From: Verrucomicrobiaceae bacterium
GTDB lineage: Bacteria; Verrucomicrobiota; Verrucomicrobiia; Verrucomicrobiales; Verrucomicrobiaceae
Length of the DNA stretch: 64,000 nt
Direction of reading: 5' to 3'
Assembly (NCBI GenBank): GCA_016795485.1
Contig: JAEUHM010000040.1
Span: 62,001 to 126,000 of the forward strand
Shown here: in pieces, positions 25,214-33,965 of the stretch
Layout: each line of letters begins with the position of its first letter
How positions within the stretch are numbered: position 1 is the first letter of the stretch
The notes under the pieces: model-generated
Seen by the model: the letters and a program-made list of their open reading frames with translations, nothing else
Database searches by the model: none
Told to the model about the DNA's origin: nothing
Made by a program: the position numbers and the translations under genes

Positions 25214-26071
25214 TCAAGGGTTCTTTCTCTGATCGTAGCGGCGAAGAAACAGGCGGGCTGTCACGAGTGAAATCTGAAGCCTGAACGTCGCATCCTCCTC
25301 TTCAGATAGGCCGGGATGTCCTCCATGAGGATGCATCCGGCTCAGTAGTCCCTGAACGAATTGGGGTTTCTGGTTGTTTGCGTTCCACTCGTTATATTCG
25401 CTCAATAAAAATGGAGGCTGAAGAGTGCCGAGATAATCCCGCTTCGCCTTACTGTCTGCCGCACTCGTGTCGCCAAGACCCTCTGCCATTTCATTCAGGT
25501 AACTCTCATAGAAATTACGAAGCTCGCCATTCGCTCCCGACCACTCACCCCGCTGGAAAGCAGAAATGGCTCGCACCAGATGGCCTTTTGCGGTGCGAAA
25601 GCCATTTCGATCCAGCAGCATCACAACCTCGCTCTCCGCATCTCGGAAGTCCGTGCCTGGGATGGTCTCAGGGAGCATGCGAACCAGAGCCGAAATTGGC
25701 TCCGTTGCCGTTTGCCCCCAAGAGAACAGACTCTGTGTTCCCACCTTCTCCGTTATAATTTCGAAGCCATCAAACCGAAGTCCTGCAATCAACTTTTTCC
25801 AAGTTGCCGAATCACGGTGCCTTTCTGGTGCTGTGATGGCTTTCTCGACCAGAGCGCGCGAAAGCGACACACGACCGCTCTGGGTAATTACTGTGGGCGC
25901 TTCCTCTAGGGCTATCCTCGCCAAGCTCGCTACGCGGGCCGATTTGCTGGTTGCGCCGCAGCGCCCTGCTATTCCCCACTGAACCTCCAAGACCTCCATA
26001 TCGTCATGTGAATGAAAGCAGGAGATGACCTCGGCTGCAGCGACGACAGTCATGTTGTTAAATTCACTCAT
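25214..26071 (-). CDS. Protein of unknown function in the methyltransferase-helicase operon, 285 aa
   Basis: The start overlaps the methyltransferase stop as ATGA, and the stop is 1 bp from the helicase start, so it is an integral member of the operon. The N-terminal half is mixed alpha/beta (LEVQWGIAGRCGATSKSARV, ITEKVGTQSLFSWG). The C-terminal half is helical: GHLVRAISAFQRGEW, LRNFYESYLNEMAEGLG, then SRMHPHGGHPGLSEEEDATF and ARLFLRRYDQR. The HPHGGHPGLSxEEDxTFR pattern is striking and recalls helical C-terminal domains of some abortive-infection proteins, but I cannot assign a family. Possible roles are target recognition or a bridge between the methyltransferase and helicase. Confidence 0.7.
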   Translation of the reverse strand: MSEFNNMTVVAAAEVISCFHSHDDMEVLEVQWGIAGRCGATSKSARVASLARIALEEAPTVITQSGRVSLSRALVEKAITAPERHRDSATWKKLIAGLRFDGFEIITEKVGTQSLFSWGQTATEPISALVRMLPETIPGTDFRDAESEVVMLLDRNGFRTAKGHLVRAISAFQRGEWSGANGELRNFYESYLNEMAEGLGDTSAADSKAKRDYLGTLQPPFLLSEYNEWNANNQKPQFVQGLLSRMHPHGGHPGLSEEEDATFRLQISLVTARLFLRRYDQRKNP

Positions 26072-28869
26072 GCTTTGAGAGTTATGGAGTTCCGCCGGAC
26101 TACTTTCTTTGTTGCCGGCTGTTTAGTGGACATCTGCGTGTAGAGTTCAAAGAGCTTCTCCAGGCGCTCGGTGTCGTTCTTGAAGCGGCGGCCGAGGTAG
26201 ATGCGCTCCAGCGTCTCGTCATTGCGCTCGTGGGCGGCCCGCAGGTCCTCGGGCATCGTCTCGGGATCGTAGAGATCGGCAATCGTCGCCGGGAAATGCG
26301 CCTCCCGCGCCAGCAGGATGTCCTCCGCGCAGCGCGTCAGGTCGGCTTTGTTCTGCTCCGTCAGCGGCGGCACGGGGAAGGTGTTCCAGCCGAGGGTGTT
26401 GGAGTATCGGTAACGTGTTTCGAGCTTTCCGCAGACAGTGGCGATCCAGACGAGGTGGAGCTTGGAAGCGATGATCGCTAAGTTCCAAAGCGGGGCGTCG
26501 TAGAGGGCGAAGGCGAGGTCTGAAATGATCGTTCCAGCCTCCATCCGCACTGCTGGCAAATAGCCGCGGCTTTCTGAGCTTACCCGCGGCACAACGATCG
26601 AGACTTCATCACCAACCTGCCGAACCTGCTGGAATGCGTGTGGACGAGCTGCCGTATCGCGAGTCAGTTTTTTCGTGCTCTTAAGTCTCATGGCTTCGAC
26701 CGCCGAAGTTCTGGCAGCAATCGAAGGGATACCCATGGCAGCTCCCTTCATTTCATCGGAAATCCAGAGACAGTAGCGGACCGCCCCATTGATCGCCTCG
26801 AAGGAGCCTACAAATCGTCTGAGGAAAAACTTTCGCTGAGCGGAGTTTAGGTTGAGCGCCGGAATTTCATCAGGTTCCAGCAAGAGATGACCTCCATCGA
26901 CGGCCTTATTGCCATTATCCATCGCAGTCATGGTTCCGAGCACTTCGTCAGACGGAGTGACTACGATGTTCGGCCCGGCCACCAAATAGGCGTTGATGTT
27001 CTCGGCATCTCTCAGCACCGCCCCGCCATCTTCATTGAGCGAGTAAAGGCGGCGCAGTTTCGCTGGACTGTTTGAGATGCCAATAATAGCGACCGTGACT
27101 CCGGCGTTGTGACTCGCAAGATTTGCCCACTTGAAGCTGGTGTGGGCGAAGTGAATTGCATGGCCGGTTTGAAAAATGATCGGCCAAAGAATGGGGACTT
27201 GTTGGCCTTGGCAGATTGAATTGGTCGAGACGAAAGCAGCATCGGCACGAGTGTGCGTGCCGTAATCGGCCGCCTTCATAAACCAGCCTGAGACGTAATC
27301 GAGCCAGCCCGACGAACTCGTTCGGCCTTCAAAGATATTTTTGATTTCGACCTTCTGTTCTTTCGACTGAAAAGTGGCTCCCAAATACGGCGGATTCCCG
27401 CAGATGTAAGTCTCCCCACCTTCATTCTCGAAATCAATCTCCGCCTGGTCCAGCGGCGTCTCAAACAAATCATCGGCACGGTTCTTCACCCCTTTGCCCG
27501 TGGGTGGGCAGATGCTCAGCCAGTCGAGCCGCAGCGCGTTCCCACAGGTGATCCAGTTTGCGGCCTCCAGCGGCAGGAACTCGGCGAGGGCCAGCCTTTG
27601 ACCGCGATAGAGCACGTCACACTGATACTCGGCGATGATGAGGGCGAGGCGGGCGATCTCGCAGGAGAAGTGACGCAGCTCGATACCGCGGAAGTTGGTA
27701 AGCGGGATGTCGGACTTGCGTTCGGCCTCGCCGCGTCGCTGGTTGATCTCCGCCTCGATCTCCCGCATCTGCTTGTAGGCGATGACAAGGAAGTTCCCGG
27801 AGCCGCAGGCAGGGTCAAAGACGCGGATGCGGGCGATGCGCTTGCGCAGGTTGAGGAGCTTTTGTGGACTGGTGCCCGCCTCCTCCAGCCGTGCCCGCAA
27901 GTCATCGAGAAAGAGCGGATTGAGCACCTTCAGGATGTTTGGCACGCTGGTGTAGTGCATGCCCAGGGCTCCGCGCTCCTCCTCATCCGCCACGGCCTGG
28001 ATCATGGAGCCGAAGATGTCCGGATTGATCTTGGTCCAGTCCAACGTGCCCACATGAATGAGGTAGGAGCGGGCGATCTTGCTGAAGCGCGGCACGTCCA
28101 CGCTGCCGGAGAACAGGCCGCCATTCACATAGGGGAAGACATCCGCCCAGCTCTTGATGCCTTCCTTCTCCCGCTGCTTTAGCGGCGTATTCATCGCGCG
28201 GAACAGCTCGGAGATGACCTCGTGCGTGTTCGACGAGTCCCGTGCGCTCATCTGCTCCACCGTGGCGGTGAACAGCCCCCGGCTGCGGAAGATGTCCGTG
28301 TCCTCGGCAAAGAACGAGAAGATGAGCCGGGCCATGAAGTGATTCAGCTCCTCCCTCCGGGCGGCGGTGTCCCATTTCGGGTTCTCCTTCAGCAGCTCGA
28401 TGTAGAGGCGGTTCAGGCGGCTGGTGGCCTTGATGTCGAAGGCGTTCTCCCGGATCTGCTTCACCGTGGTGATGCCCGCCAGCGGCAGGAAGAAGCCAAA
28501 GTGATTGTGGAAGTCCGAATAGTCGCAAGCGACCGTCTCCCCATCCGCAAGGTTCTCCGCCTCGAAGCTCTTTCCATCCGTGGCGAGGATGAACTTGCAC
28601 TTTTGCCGCGCCGTGGCCGGGCTGTCCCGCAACGCGGTCAGTGTGGCCGTGACCTGCCCCTCGGCGCAGACCTTGAGGTGGATGTTATTCCGCTGAAGCA
28701 CACCGCCGAGGTCCGACTGGTTCGTGCCGCCTTTCCCCTCTGCCTGAAGCCGCTTAATTGTCGTCTCCTTGTTTCCAAACGCCTCCAGGAAGGCAAACGG
28801 GAAGCGCGCAGCATCAAACGGCTCTTCCGCGAGCTTGGAGATGGCTTCTTCGATTTCGACGGCGTTCAT
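26068..28869 (-). CDS. MmeI/YeeA-like N6-adenine DNA methyltransferase
   Basis: A 933-aa class I SAM-dependent methyltransferase. Motif I is VFDPACGSGNFLV near residue 350, and motif IV is CGNPPYLGA near residue 490, typical of N6-adenine methylation. An N-terminal helical spacer precedes it and a large target-recognition region follows (residues ~600-850), with a C-terminal LTRCAEDILLAREAHFP segment. The size and order match MmeI/YeeA relatives. The N-terminal ~150 residues show no PD-(D/E)xK nuclease motif of the MmeI type, so cutting is probably supplied in trans. First gene of the minus-strand operon, divergent from the HTH module. Confidence 0.88.
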   Translation of the reverse strand: MNAVEIEEAISKLAEEPFDAARFPFAFLEAFGNKETTIKRLQAEGKGGTNQSDLGGVLQRNNIHLKVCAEGQVTATLTALRDSPATARQKCKFILATDGKSFEAENLADGETVACDYSDFHNHFGFFLPLAGITTVKQIRENAFDIKATSRLNRLYIELLKENPKWDTAARREELNHFMARLIFSFFAEDTDIFRSRGLFTATVEQMSARDSSNTHEVISELFRAMNTPLKQREKEGIKSWADVFPYVNGGLFSGSVDVPRFSKIARSYLIHVGTLDWTKINPDIFGSMIQAVADEEERGALGMHYTSVPNILKVLNPLFLDDLRARLEEAGTSPQKLLNLRKRIARIRVFDPACGSGNFLVIAYKQMREIEAEINQRRGEAERKSDIPLTNFRGIELRHFSCEIARLALIIAEYQCDVLYRGQRLALAEFLPLEAANWITCGNALRLDWLSICPPTGKGVKNRADDLFETPLDQAEIDFENEGGETYICGNPPYLGATFQSKEQKVEIKNIFEGRTSSSGWLDYVSGWFMKAADYGTHTRADAAFVSTNSICQGQQVPILWPIIFQTGHAIHFAHTSFKWANLASHNAGVTVAIIGISNSPAKLRRLYSLNEDGGAVLRDAENINAYLVAGPNIVVTPSDEVLGTMTAMDNGNKAVDGGHLLLEPDEIPALNLNSAQRKFFLRRFVGSFEAINGAVRYCLWISDEMKGAAMGIPSIAARTSAVEAMRLKSTKKLTRDTAARPHAFQQVRQVGDEVSIVVPRVSSESRGYLPAVRMEAGTIISDLAFALYDAPLWNLAIIASKLHLVWIATVCGKLETRYRYSNTLGWNTFPVPPLTEQNKADLTRCAEDILLAREAHFPATIADLYDPETMPEDLRAAHERNDETLERIYLGRRFKNDTERLEKLFELYTQMSTKQPATKKVVRRNSITLKA

Positions 28870-28910
28870 GCGGAATGGATTGAGCCCATGAAAGCGGCTG
28901 GGCGACAGAG

Positions 28911-29117
28911 GTGCAAGCGTTTCGCAAACTCACGCTTGAGATGCACACCAGCGGAGGGGCGGTCTGTCTCTGCGGGAAATGGCCACGGTGCTGGGGTGTG
29001 TCCAAGTCCTATCTCTCCGCAGTGGAGTCTGGCTATCACACGCCATCCATGGAGGCTTTCAGGTCATCTTCATCTGACGTTGGCATGGGGAGAGACTGCC
29101 AGAGGGAGAGACGATGA
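28911..29117 (+). pseudogene. XRE-family HTH regulator with compensating frameshifts
   Basis: The frame starting with GTG at 28911 (QAFRKLTLEMHTSGGA) ends with GVSKSYLSAVESGYHTPS, which is a recognition helix of an XRE regulator. Between them the correct helix 1-2 sequence, LSLREMATVLG, is in another frame (about 28956-28999). One base is missing upstream and one T is extra near 29000, so the intact HTH is broken by two compensating indels. After MEAF the expected remaining HTH helices are absent. The stop overlaps the next small frame as ATGA. It lies 41 bp from the methyltransferase start on the other strand, so it probably once regulated that operon. Confidence 0.5.
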
Positions 29118-29287
29118 GCAAGGATTACGCTTGTTGCACGGTAGCCGGGTTGGATGCCGGGGAAGGCGGGTGGGTGGATGCTTGGCCTCAAAAAATCCTT
29201 GCCGCAGATGGGGTGGGTTTGGCACAATCTGCACTGATCGCTGCGGCATTTTCTCCTGAGGTTCAGGTGGACCTCTTGGTGCGATGA
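29114..29287 (+). CDS. Small ORF of 57 aa, coupled to the HTH genes
   Basis: ATG at 29114 preceded by a strong purine-rich ribosome site (AGAGGGAGAGACG). The frame reads MSKDYACCTVAGLDAGEGG, then WVDAWPQKILAADGVG and LAQSALIAAAFSPEVQ, and ends LLVR. It overlaps the preceding HTH frame by ATGA and the following HTH gene by ATGA (29284-29287), which is unlikely by chance for a non-coding stretch. A hydrophobic section in the second half (LAQSALIAAAF) could be a helix. Function unknown; an inhibitor or partner of the regulator is one idea. Confidence 0.5.
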   Translation: MSKDYACCTVAGLDAGEGGWVDAWPQKILAADGVGLAQSALIAAAFSPEVQVDLLVR

Positions 29288-29607
29288 ACAGCGGGACTCC
29301 TGCTCATGAGACACGTCTTATGCCTGACAACCGGGAGCGTGATGCTTTCGAGTATGCCACACGGTTGTGTGAGGAGTTGCCGCATTTTCTGCATGACTGC
29401 CGGGAAGGCGCGCACTTGAGCCGCTACGCTTTGCAAAAGTCTTGCGGCGTCTCCCGCGACATGCTGGGCAATGTGGAGCACGGTCAATCGGTGCCGACGC
29501 TCTTTGTCCTGGCACGGATCGCCTATGGCAACCGCATGACGCTGACGGAATTTGTGAGGCAGTTGGAAAGTCGGTGCAGCGCTCCGCAAAAAGAGACCGT
29601 GGAGTGA
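29284..29607 (+). CDS. XRE-family helix-turn-helix regulator
   Basis: A 107-aa protein. The HTH spans about residues 40-95: LSRYALQKSCGVSRDMLGNVE, then HGQSVPTLFVLARIA and GNRMTLTEFV. It is a typical Cro/CI-type DNA-binding domain, probably dimeric, and small enough to be a controller protein. An in-frame ATG at residue 13 (MPDNRERD) could also be the start. It ends a coupled HTH - 57-aa - HTH set divergent from the methyltransferase operon, an arrangement like that of restriction-modification control proteins; regulation of the operon is inferred from position only. Confidence 0.8.
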   Translation: MNSGTPAHETRLMPDNRERDAFEYATRLCEELPHFLHDCREGAHLSRYALQKSCGVSRDMLGNVEHGQSVPTLFVLARIAYGNRMTLTEFVRQLESRCSAPQKETVE

Positions 29608-29798
29608 TCCACGTGGCAGGTATGTCGGAGATGTCCGACTAACGCTTTGCCTGGGGCTGTGGTGAGATAGCGGGCGAATCCACCACCAGCCGAGATGAAG
29701 CCGATTTTTCTCTCCAACTGCTCGATTTGGGCTCCGGGGACCGCTTTTGGGCCTAAAACGGCGGTTTTTTGCCCCAAAACGCTTCCCCCATTCGGCGC

Positions 29799-30042
29799 GG
29801 GGGCGTCGTTGGACGCTCTGGGGGCGGAGTTCCGCCGCGCGGGGGCGTCGTTGGACGGCGCGGGGGCAGAGTTCCGCCGTCCGGGGGCGTCGTTGGACGG
29901 CGCGGGGGCAGAGTTCCGCCGTCCGGGGGCGTCGTTGCACGGCGCGGGGGCGGAGTTCCGCCGTCCGGGGGCCGCCCCCATTTCCCGGGACGACGCCCCC
30001 GCAGCGTGGAGCGCTGCCCCCGTAGCGCGGAACGGACCCCCC
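29799..30042. repeat. 21-bp-period GGGGGC array that inverts strand at a fold-back
   Basis: Eight head-to-tail 21-bp units of the form GGGGGC-N15 occupy 29799-29966, alternating two types: type A begins GGGGGCGTCGTTGG, type B GGGGGC(A/G)GAGTTCCGCC. A and B together make a 42-bp higher-order repeat. At 29967-29979 GGGGGC-C-GCCCCC forms a fold-back, after which three units of N15-GCCCCC (the last CCCCCC) continue with the same 21-bp register on the other strand to 30042. The array lies 141 bp upstream of the gene at 30183. Open frames across it on both strands are low-complexity and not counted as genes. The 29608-29798 stretch before it shows nothing else recognisable. Confidence 0.85.
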
Positions 30043-30063
30043 GGATGCTGCGGGGGAAGACTG

Positions 30064-30182
30064 GGAGAAGAGCAGGCTGGGAGATTCAGTCTCTCCAAGT
30101 CCCCTCGTCTCCAAGTCTCCATGTCTCGTCCGAAGGTCACCCTCCCGCTCTCCATGACTCCACCCCTCCAAGTCTCACCGCC
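30064..30182. repeat. Short direct repeats of a CTCCAAGTC motif
   Basis: Between the 21-bp array and the next gene, pyrimidine-rich copies of TCTCCAAGTC occur at about 30092, 30110 and (as CTCCAAGTCTC) 30166, with the related CTCCATGTCTC/CTCCATGACTC at 30117 and 30151. They alternate CTCC blocks with AAGTC, ATGTC or ATGAC. The role is unknown; the spacing of about 18-40 bp is irregular. Confidence 0.4.
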
Positions 30183-30977
30183 ATGAACTGGGACCAAGGA
30201 ACCTGGGACAACGGCTTTTGGGACCAGCCGTCGGATTACCTTTTCCTTCAACGCAAACCACAGAACAACCGCACCAAAATGAAAAGACAAGACTACTACC
30301 CCAGTCGCATCGGAGACCAGGTCAACTGGCTCGACAACTATGGAACCAAGCTCCCCATCCACGGGGCCACGCTTGGTGTGATCGCTGGCGACATCACCGC
30401 CAGTGTGAATGACGCGAAATACGCCAAATACGTCCTGGGCACCTGGCTCACCGCCGTGCGTGCCTTTTCACCCTCCACGACGGATGCAGTGGATGATGTG
30501 CTCACTGGCGGTGGCACCACGCCCTTTGTGCTGCCCACCTTCACCGCGCCGGACCTGCCCGCTGGCGTCACTGCCGCCATCCCCGGCACGCTGAACCGCA
30601 TCTTTGCCCTGGTGGCCAAAATGAAACTGAGCGCGGGCTACACGGAAGCGATCGGCACGGACCTGGGTATCGTGGGCGCGGAGCAGACGGATAAGGCGCT
30701 GCCAAAGTTCGACGCGGAGCTGCTGCAAGGCGCGGGCTGCCAGTGTGTGAAGCTCACCTTTGCCAAATACGGCCACATGGGTGTCTACATCGAGAGCCGC
30801 CGAGGCAATGGAGTGTGGGAGTTTCTGGCTATCGACACGGAAAGCCCCTACATGGATGAGCGCCCGCTGCTGGCAGCCGGACAACCGGAGGTGCGTGAGT
30901 ACCGCATGCGCTTCTGGGACAAAGGCACACCGAATGGCGACTGGACGGATGTGGTGAAGGTGACGGTCTCTCCGTAG
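30183..30977 (+). CDS. Unknown protein with a WD-rich N-terminus, 264 aa
   Basis: The ATG at 30183 opens MNWDQGTWDNGFWDQP, a short three-fold W-D repeat, followed by a basic segment (KPQNNRTKMKRQDYYPSR). The middle has a helical region, NWLDNYGTKLPIHGATLGVI and AKYAKYVLGTWLTAVRAF. The C-terminal half resembles a beta-sandwich, CQCVKLTFAKYGHMGVYIE, then GVWEFLAIDTESPYMDERP and DWTDVVKVTVSP. Fibronectin-like or surface function is conceivable, but there is no signal peptide. I do not recognise the family, though the W-D start looks like one repeated in verrucomicrobial genomes. The upstream repeat array may belong to its control region. Confidence 0.65.
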   Translation: MNWDQGTWDNGFWDQPSDYLFLQRKPQNNRTKMKRQDYYPSRIGDQVNWLDNYGTKLPIHGATLGVIAGDITASVNDAKYAKYVLGTWLTAVRAFSPSTTDAVDDVLTGGGTTPFVLPTFTAPDLPAGVTAAIPGTLNRIFALVAKMKLSAGYTEAIGTDLGIVGAEQTDKALPKFDAELLQGAGCQCVKLTFAKYGHMGVYIESRRGNGVWEFLAIDTESPYMDERPLLAAGQPEVREYRMRFWDKGTPNGDWTDVVKVTVSP

Positions 30978-31009
30978 CGCACTGCGTTCGCGCGTTGCAG
31001 TGGTTGGCC

Positions 31010-31273
31010 ATGGCTGAAGGGCGCTCCGCGCCATTGACGGTTGTTGGCAAACCACTGCAAAGCCAGGTGATGCGAGATCAGCTCAATGCGCTCAATGATG
31101 ACATCCAGACCCGTGTGACGGAGGCGCAGTTGATCGGTGCCATTGACGGCACCAGCGCCAACACCAATGCGGTGGATGTGCTGAGCATGAACGCAGACGC
31201 GAACTACGAGCAGGGCCAGATGCAGTTGGTGTTGAAGAAGATTGATCAACTGATCCTGGCACTGAGACGGTGA
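31010..31273 (+). CDS. Small hypothetical protein following the WD-rich gene, 87 aa
   Basis: From ATG 31010: MAEGRSAPLTVVGKPLQSQV, then LNALNDDIQTRVTEAQLIG and NYEQGQMQLVLKKIDQLILA. It is mostly helical and acidic, and could form a coiled coil. It begins 32 bp after the previous stop, so it is probably co-transcribed; a TTG five codons upstream is an alternative start. Unknown function; the pair may work together. Confidence 0.5.
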   Translation: MAEGRSAPLTVVGKPLQSQVMRDQLNALNDDIQTRVTEAQLIGAIDGTSANTNAVDVLSMNADANYEQGQMQLVLKKIDQLILALRR

Positions 31274-31405
31274 GCGGGATTGGCAGTCATTCTTCTGCCC
31301 CCATTCTTCTGCCATTTTCTCATTCATTGATTTGCACCGCCGTGGCGTGGAGGCAGATGGCGGAGAGGCGGCGGCATCTCGGAGCGTCTATAGTGTGCGC
31401 TGTTG

Positions 31406-32437
31406 ATGATGAATGTGATCTCGAATGTCGATGAACTGGATGAAGTGCTGAGCCGGCCCACGGATGGGGCGCGGGAGGCGATGCGGCGGGTGCAGGGGGA
31501 TGTGATCCTGCTGGGTGCCGGGGGCAAGATGGGCCCTACTCTGGCCCGGATGGCCAGACGGGCTCTGGATGAAACGGGCCAAACGCAGCGGCGAGTGCTG
31601 GCGGTGTCCCGGTTCTCCTCACGCAAAGCGGCTGAGGATCTGCAAAGGCACGGGGTGGAAACCATTTCAGCGGATCTGCTGAACCCGGCCGAGGTGGCGG
31701 CTCTGCCTCTGGTGCCAAATGTGTTCTTCATGGCGGGACAAAAGTTTGGCACGCAGGACGCACCAGAACTGACGTGGGCGATGAACACGCTGGTGCCCGC
31801 GCATGTGGCAGAGCACTACAAGGCATCCCGCATGGTGGTGTTTTCCACCGGCTGTGTGTATCCGCTCATGCCAGCCGATGGGCGAGGAGCGACTGAGGAT
31901 GATCCGCTGACGCCACCGGGCGAGTATGCGAACTCCTGTGTTGGCCGCGAGCGGTTGTTCGGTCATTTTGCCAAAAAACACGGCACCGCCCTGCTCTACT
32001 TCCGCCTGTGTTATGCCATAGACCTCCGCTACGGTGTGTTGCATGACGTGGCGCGCAAGGTGCTGCATGATGAGCCGGTGGATGTGACGATGGGCGTGGC
32101 TCACGTGATCTGGCAGGGCGATGCGAATGCACGGGCGCTGCAATCACTGGAGCTGGCCTCCTCTCCACCCCGCGCGCTGAACGTGACAGGGCTGGAGCGT
32201 GTGCGCATCCGGGAGTTGGCGGCCAAGTTTGGCAAGATCATGGGCCGCGAGCCGATCTTCACCGGGGCCGAAAGCCCAATGGCATGGATTTGGGATGCCA
32301 GCAGGTCTTACGAGGCATTCGGCGCACCAACGGTGAGTTTGGAAGAGATGATCCAGGCAACATCTGATTGGCTGATGCGCGGTGGGGAAACACTTAACAA
32401 GCCAACGCACTTCGAAGTCACGTCAGGCAACTTTTGA
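31406..32437 (+). CDS. NAD(P)-dependent epimerase/dehydratase family protein
   Basis: A 343-aa extended short-chain dehydrogenase. The Rossmann motif is VILLGAGGKMGPTLARMARR near residue 35. The usual catalytic Ser is in VVFSTGCVYPL, but the YxxxK is less clear (ANSCVGRERLFGHFAKK), so it may act on an unusual sugar or be a reductase rather than a classic UDP-sugar epimerase. GEYANSCVGRERL aligns with the YGxSK helix. The downstream GNAT and DHDPS-like genes run in the same direction, so a catabolic or nucleotide-sugar operon is likely. The ATG at 31406 is preferred over the TTG just before it. Confidence 0.75.
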   Translation: MMNVISNVDELDEVLSRPTDGAREAMRRVQGDVILLGAGGKMGPTLARMARRALDETGQTQRRVLAVSRFSSRKAAEDLQRHGVETISADLLNPAEVAALPLVPNVFFMAGQKFGTQDAPELTWAMNTLVPAHVAEHYKASRMVVFSTGCVYPLMPADGRGATEDDPLTPPGEYANSCVGRERLFGHFAKKHGTALLYFRLCYAIDLRYGVLHDVARKVLHDEPVDVTMGVAHVIWQGDANARALQSLELASSPPRALNVTGLERVRIRELAAKFGKIMGREPIFTGAESPMAWIWDASRSYEAFGAPTVSLEEMIQATSDWLMRGGETLNKPTHFEVTSGNF

Positions 32438-32446
32438 ACCCAACTC

Positions 32447-32910
32447 ATGACTATCCGAACCTGCATTGAATCTGACTTACCTGAACTGAAGCGCATCACC
32501 CTTGAAGGATTCGAAGGCATCGCGTTTGATCAGAACATCGAGCGTCAGTTTGGCATCCTGAACGGCAAAGACTGGCGCTGGAGGAAGTCTCGACACATTG
32601 ACGAAGATTTTCAAACTTACCCCCAAGGCTGTTTCGTGGCCGAAGAGGACGGAGTCATCCTCGGATACATCACCACCCGTGTCGATCACGAGGCCGGCAA
32701 AGGCCGCATCCCCAATCTCGCTGTCGATGCTGCTGCACGGGGAAAGGGCACGGGACGCAAACTCATTGAACACGCTCTGGCCCATCTCCGAGCAGAGGGC
32801 ATGGCATTTGTGATGATCGAGACCATGGCAAACAATCCGATTGGCCAGCACTTGTATCCTTCGTGTGGGTTCGTGGAGACCGGGCGGCAGATTCACTACG
32901 CGTTGAAGTT

Positions 32911-32914
<4 letters not shown>
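32447..32914 (+). CDS. GNAT-family N-acetyltransferase
   Basis: A 155-aa acetyl-CoA-dependent acyltransferase. The acetyl-CoA-binding motif A is LAVDAAARGKGTGRKLIEHA near residue 91, preceded by the strand GCFVAEEDGVILGYITTR. Motif B (FVMIETMANNPIGQHLYPSCG) completes the fold. The substrate is unknown. The stop overlaps the DHDPS-like start by ATGA, so they are coupled, and a metabolite tailoring role in that pathway is possible. Confidence 0.85.
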
Positions 32915-33918
<1,004 letters not shown>

Positions 33919-33965
33919 CCGTGAGAAATCGGTGCCTACAGCTCCGTAGGTAACACCAAACCATC

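Noticed and set aside
24481-25284. Plus-strand frames opposite the helicase and methyltransferase (e.g. at 24481, 27598, 28222)
   Set aside because: Antisense to genes with full motif sets and composed of Val/Leu/Arg/His-rich shadow protein.
26068-28869. Single-chain type IIG (MmeI-like) restriction enzyme
   Set aside because: The N-terminal ~150 residues lack the D..ExK nuclease pattern, and separate helicase and GIY-YIG genes are in the operon; the methyltransferase-only reading is preferred.
29799-30042. CRISPR array
   Set aside because: Units are contiguous without variable spacers, have alternating conserved sequences, and no cas genes are nearby.
29263-30362. Overlapping minus-strand frames through the 21-bp array (Ala/Arg/Pro repeats)
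   Set aside because: The protein repeats simply translate the 21-bp DNA units; no start context or domain.
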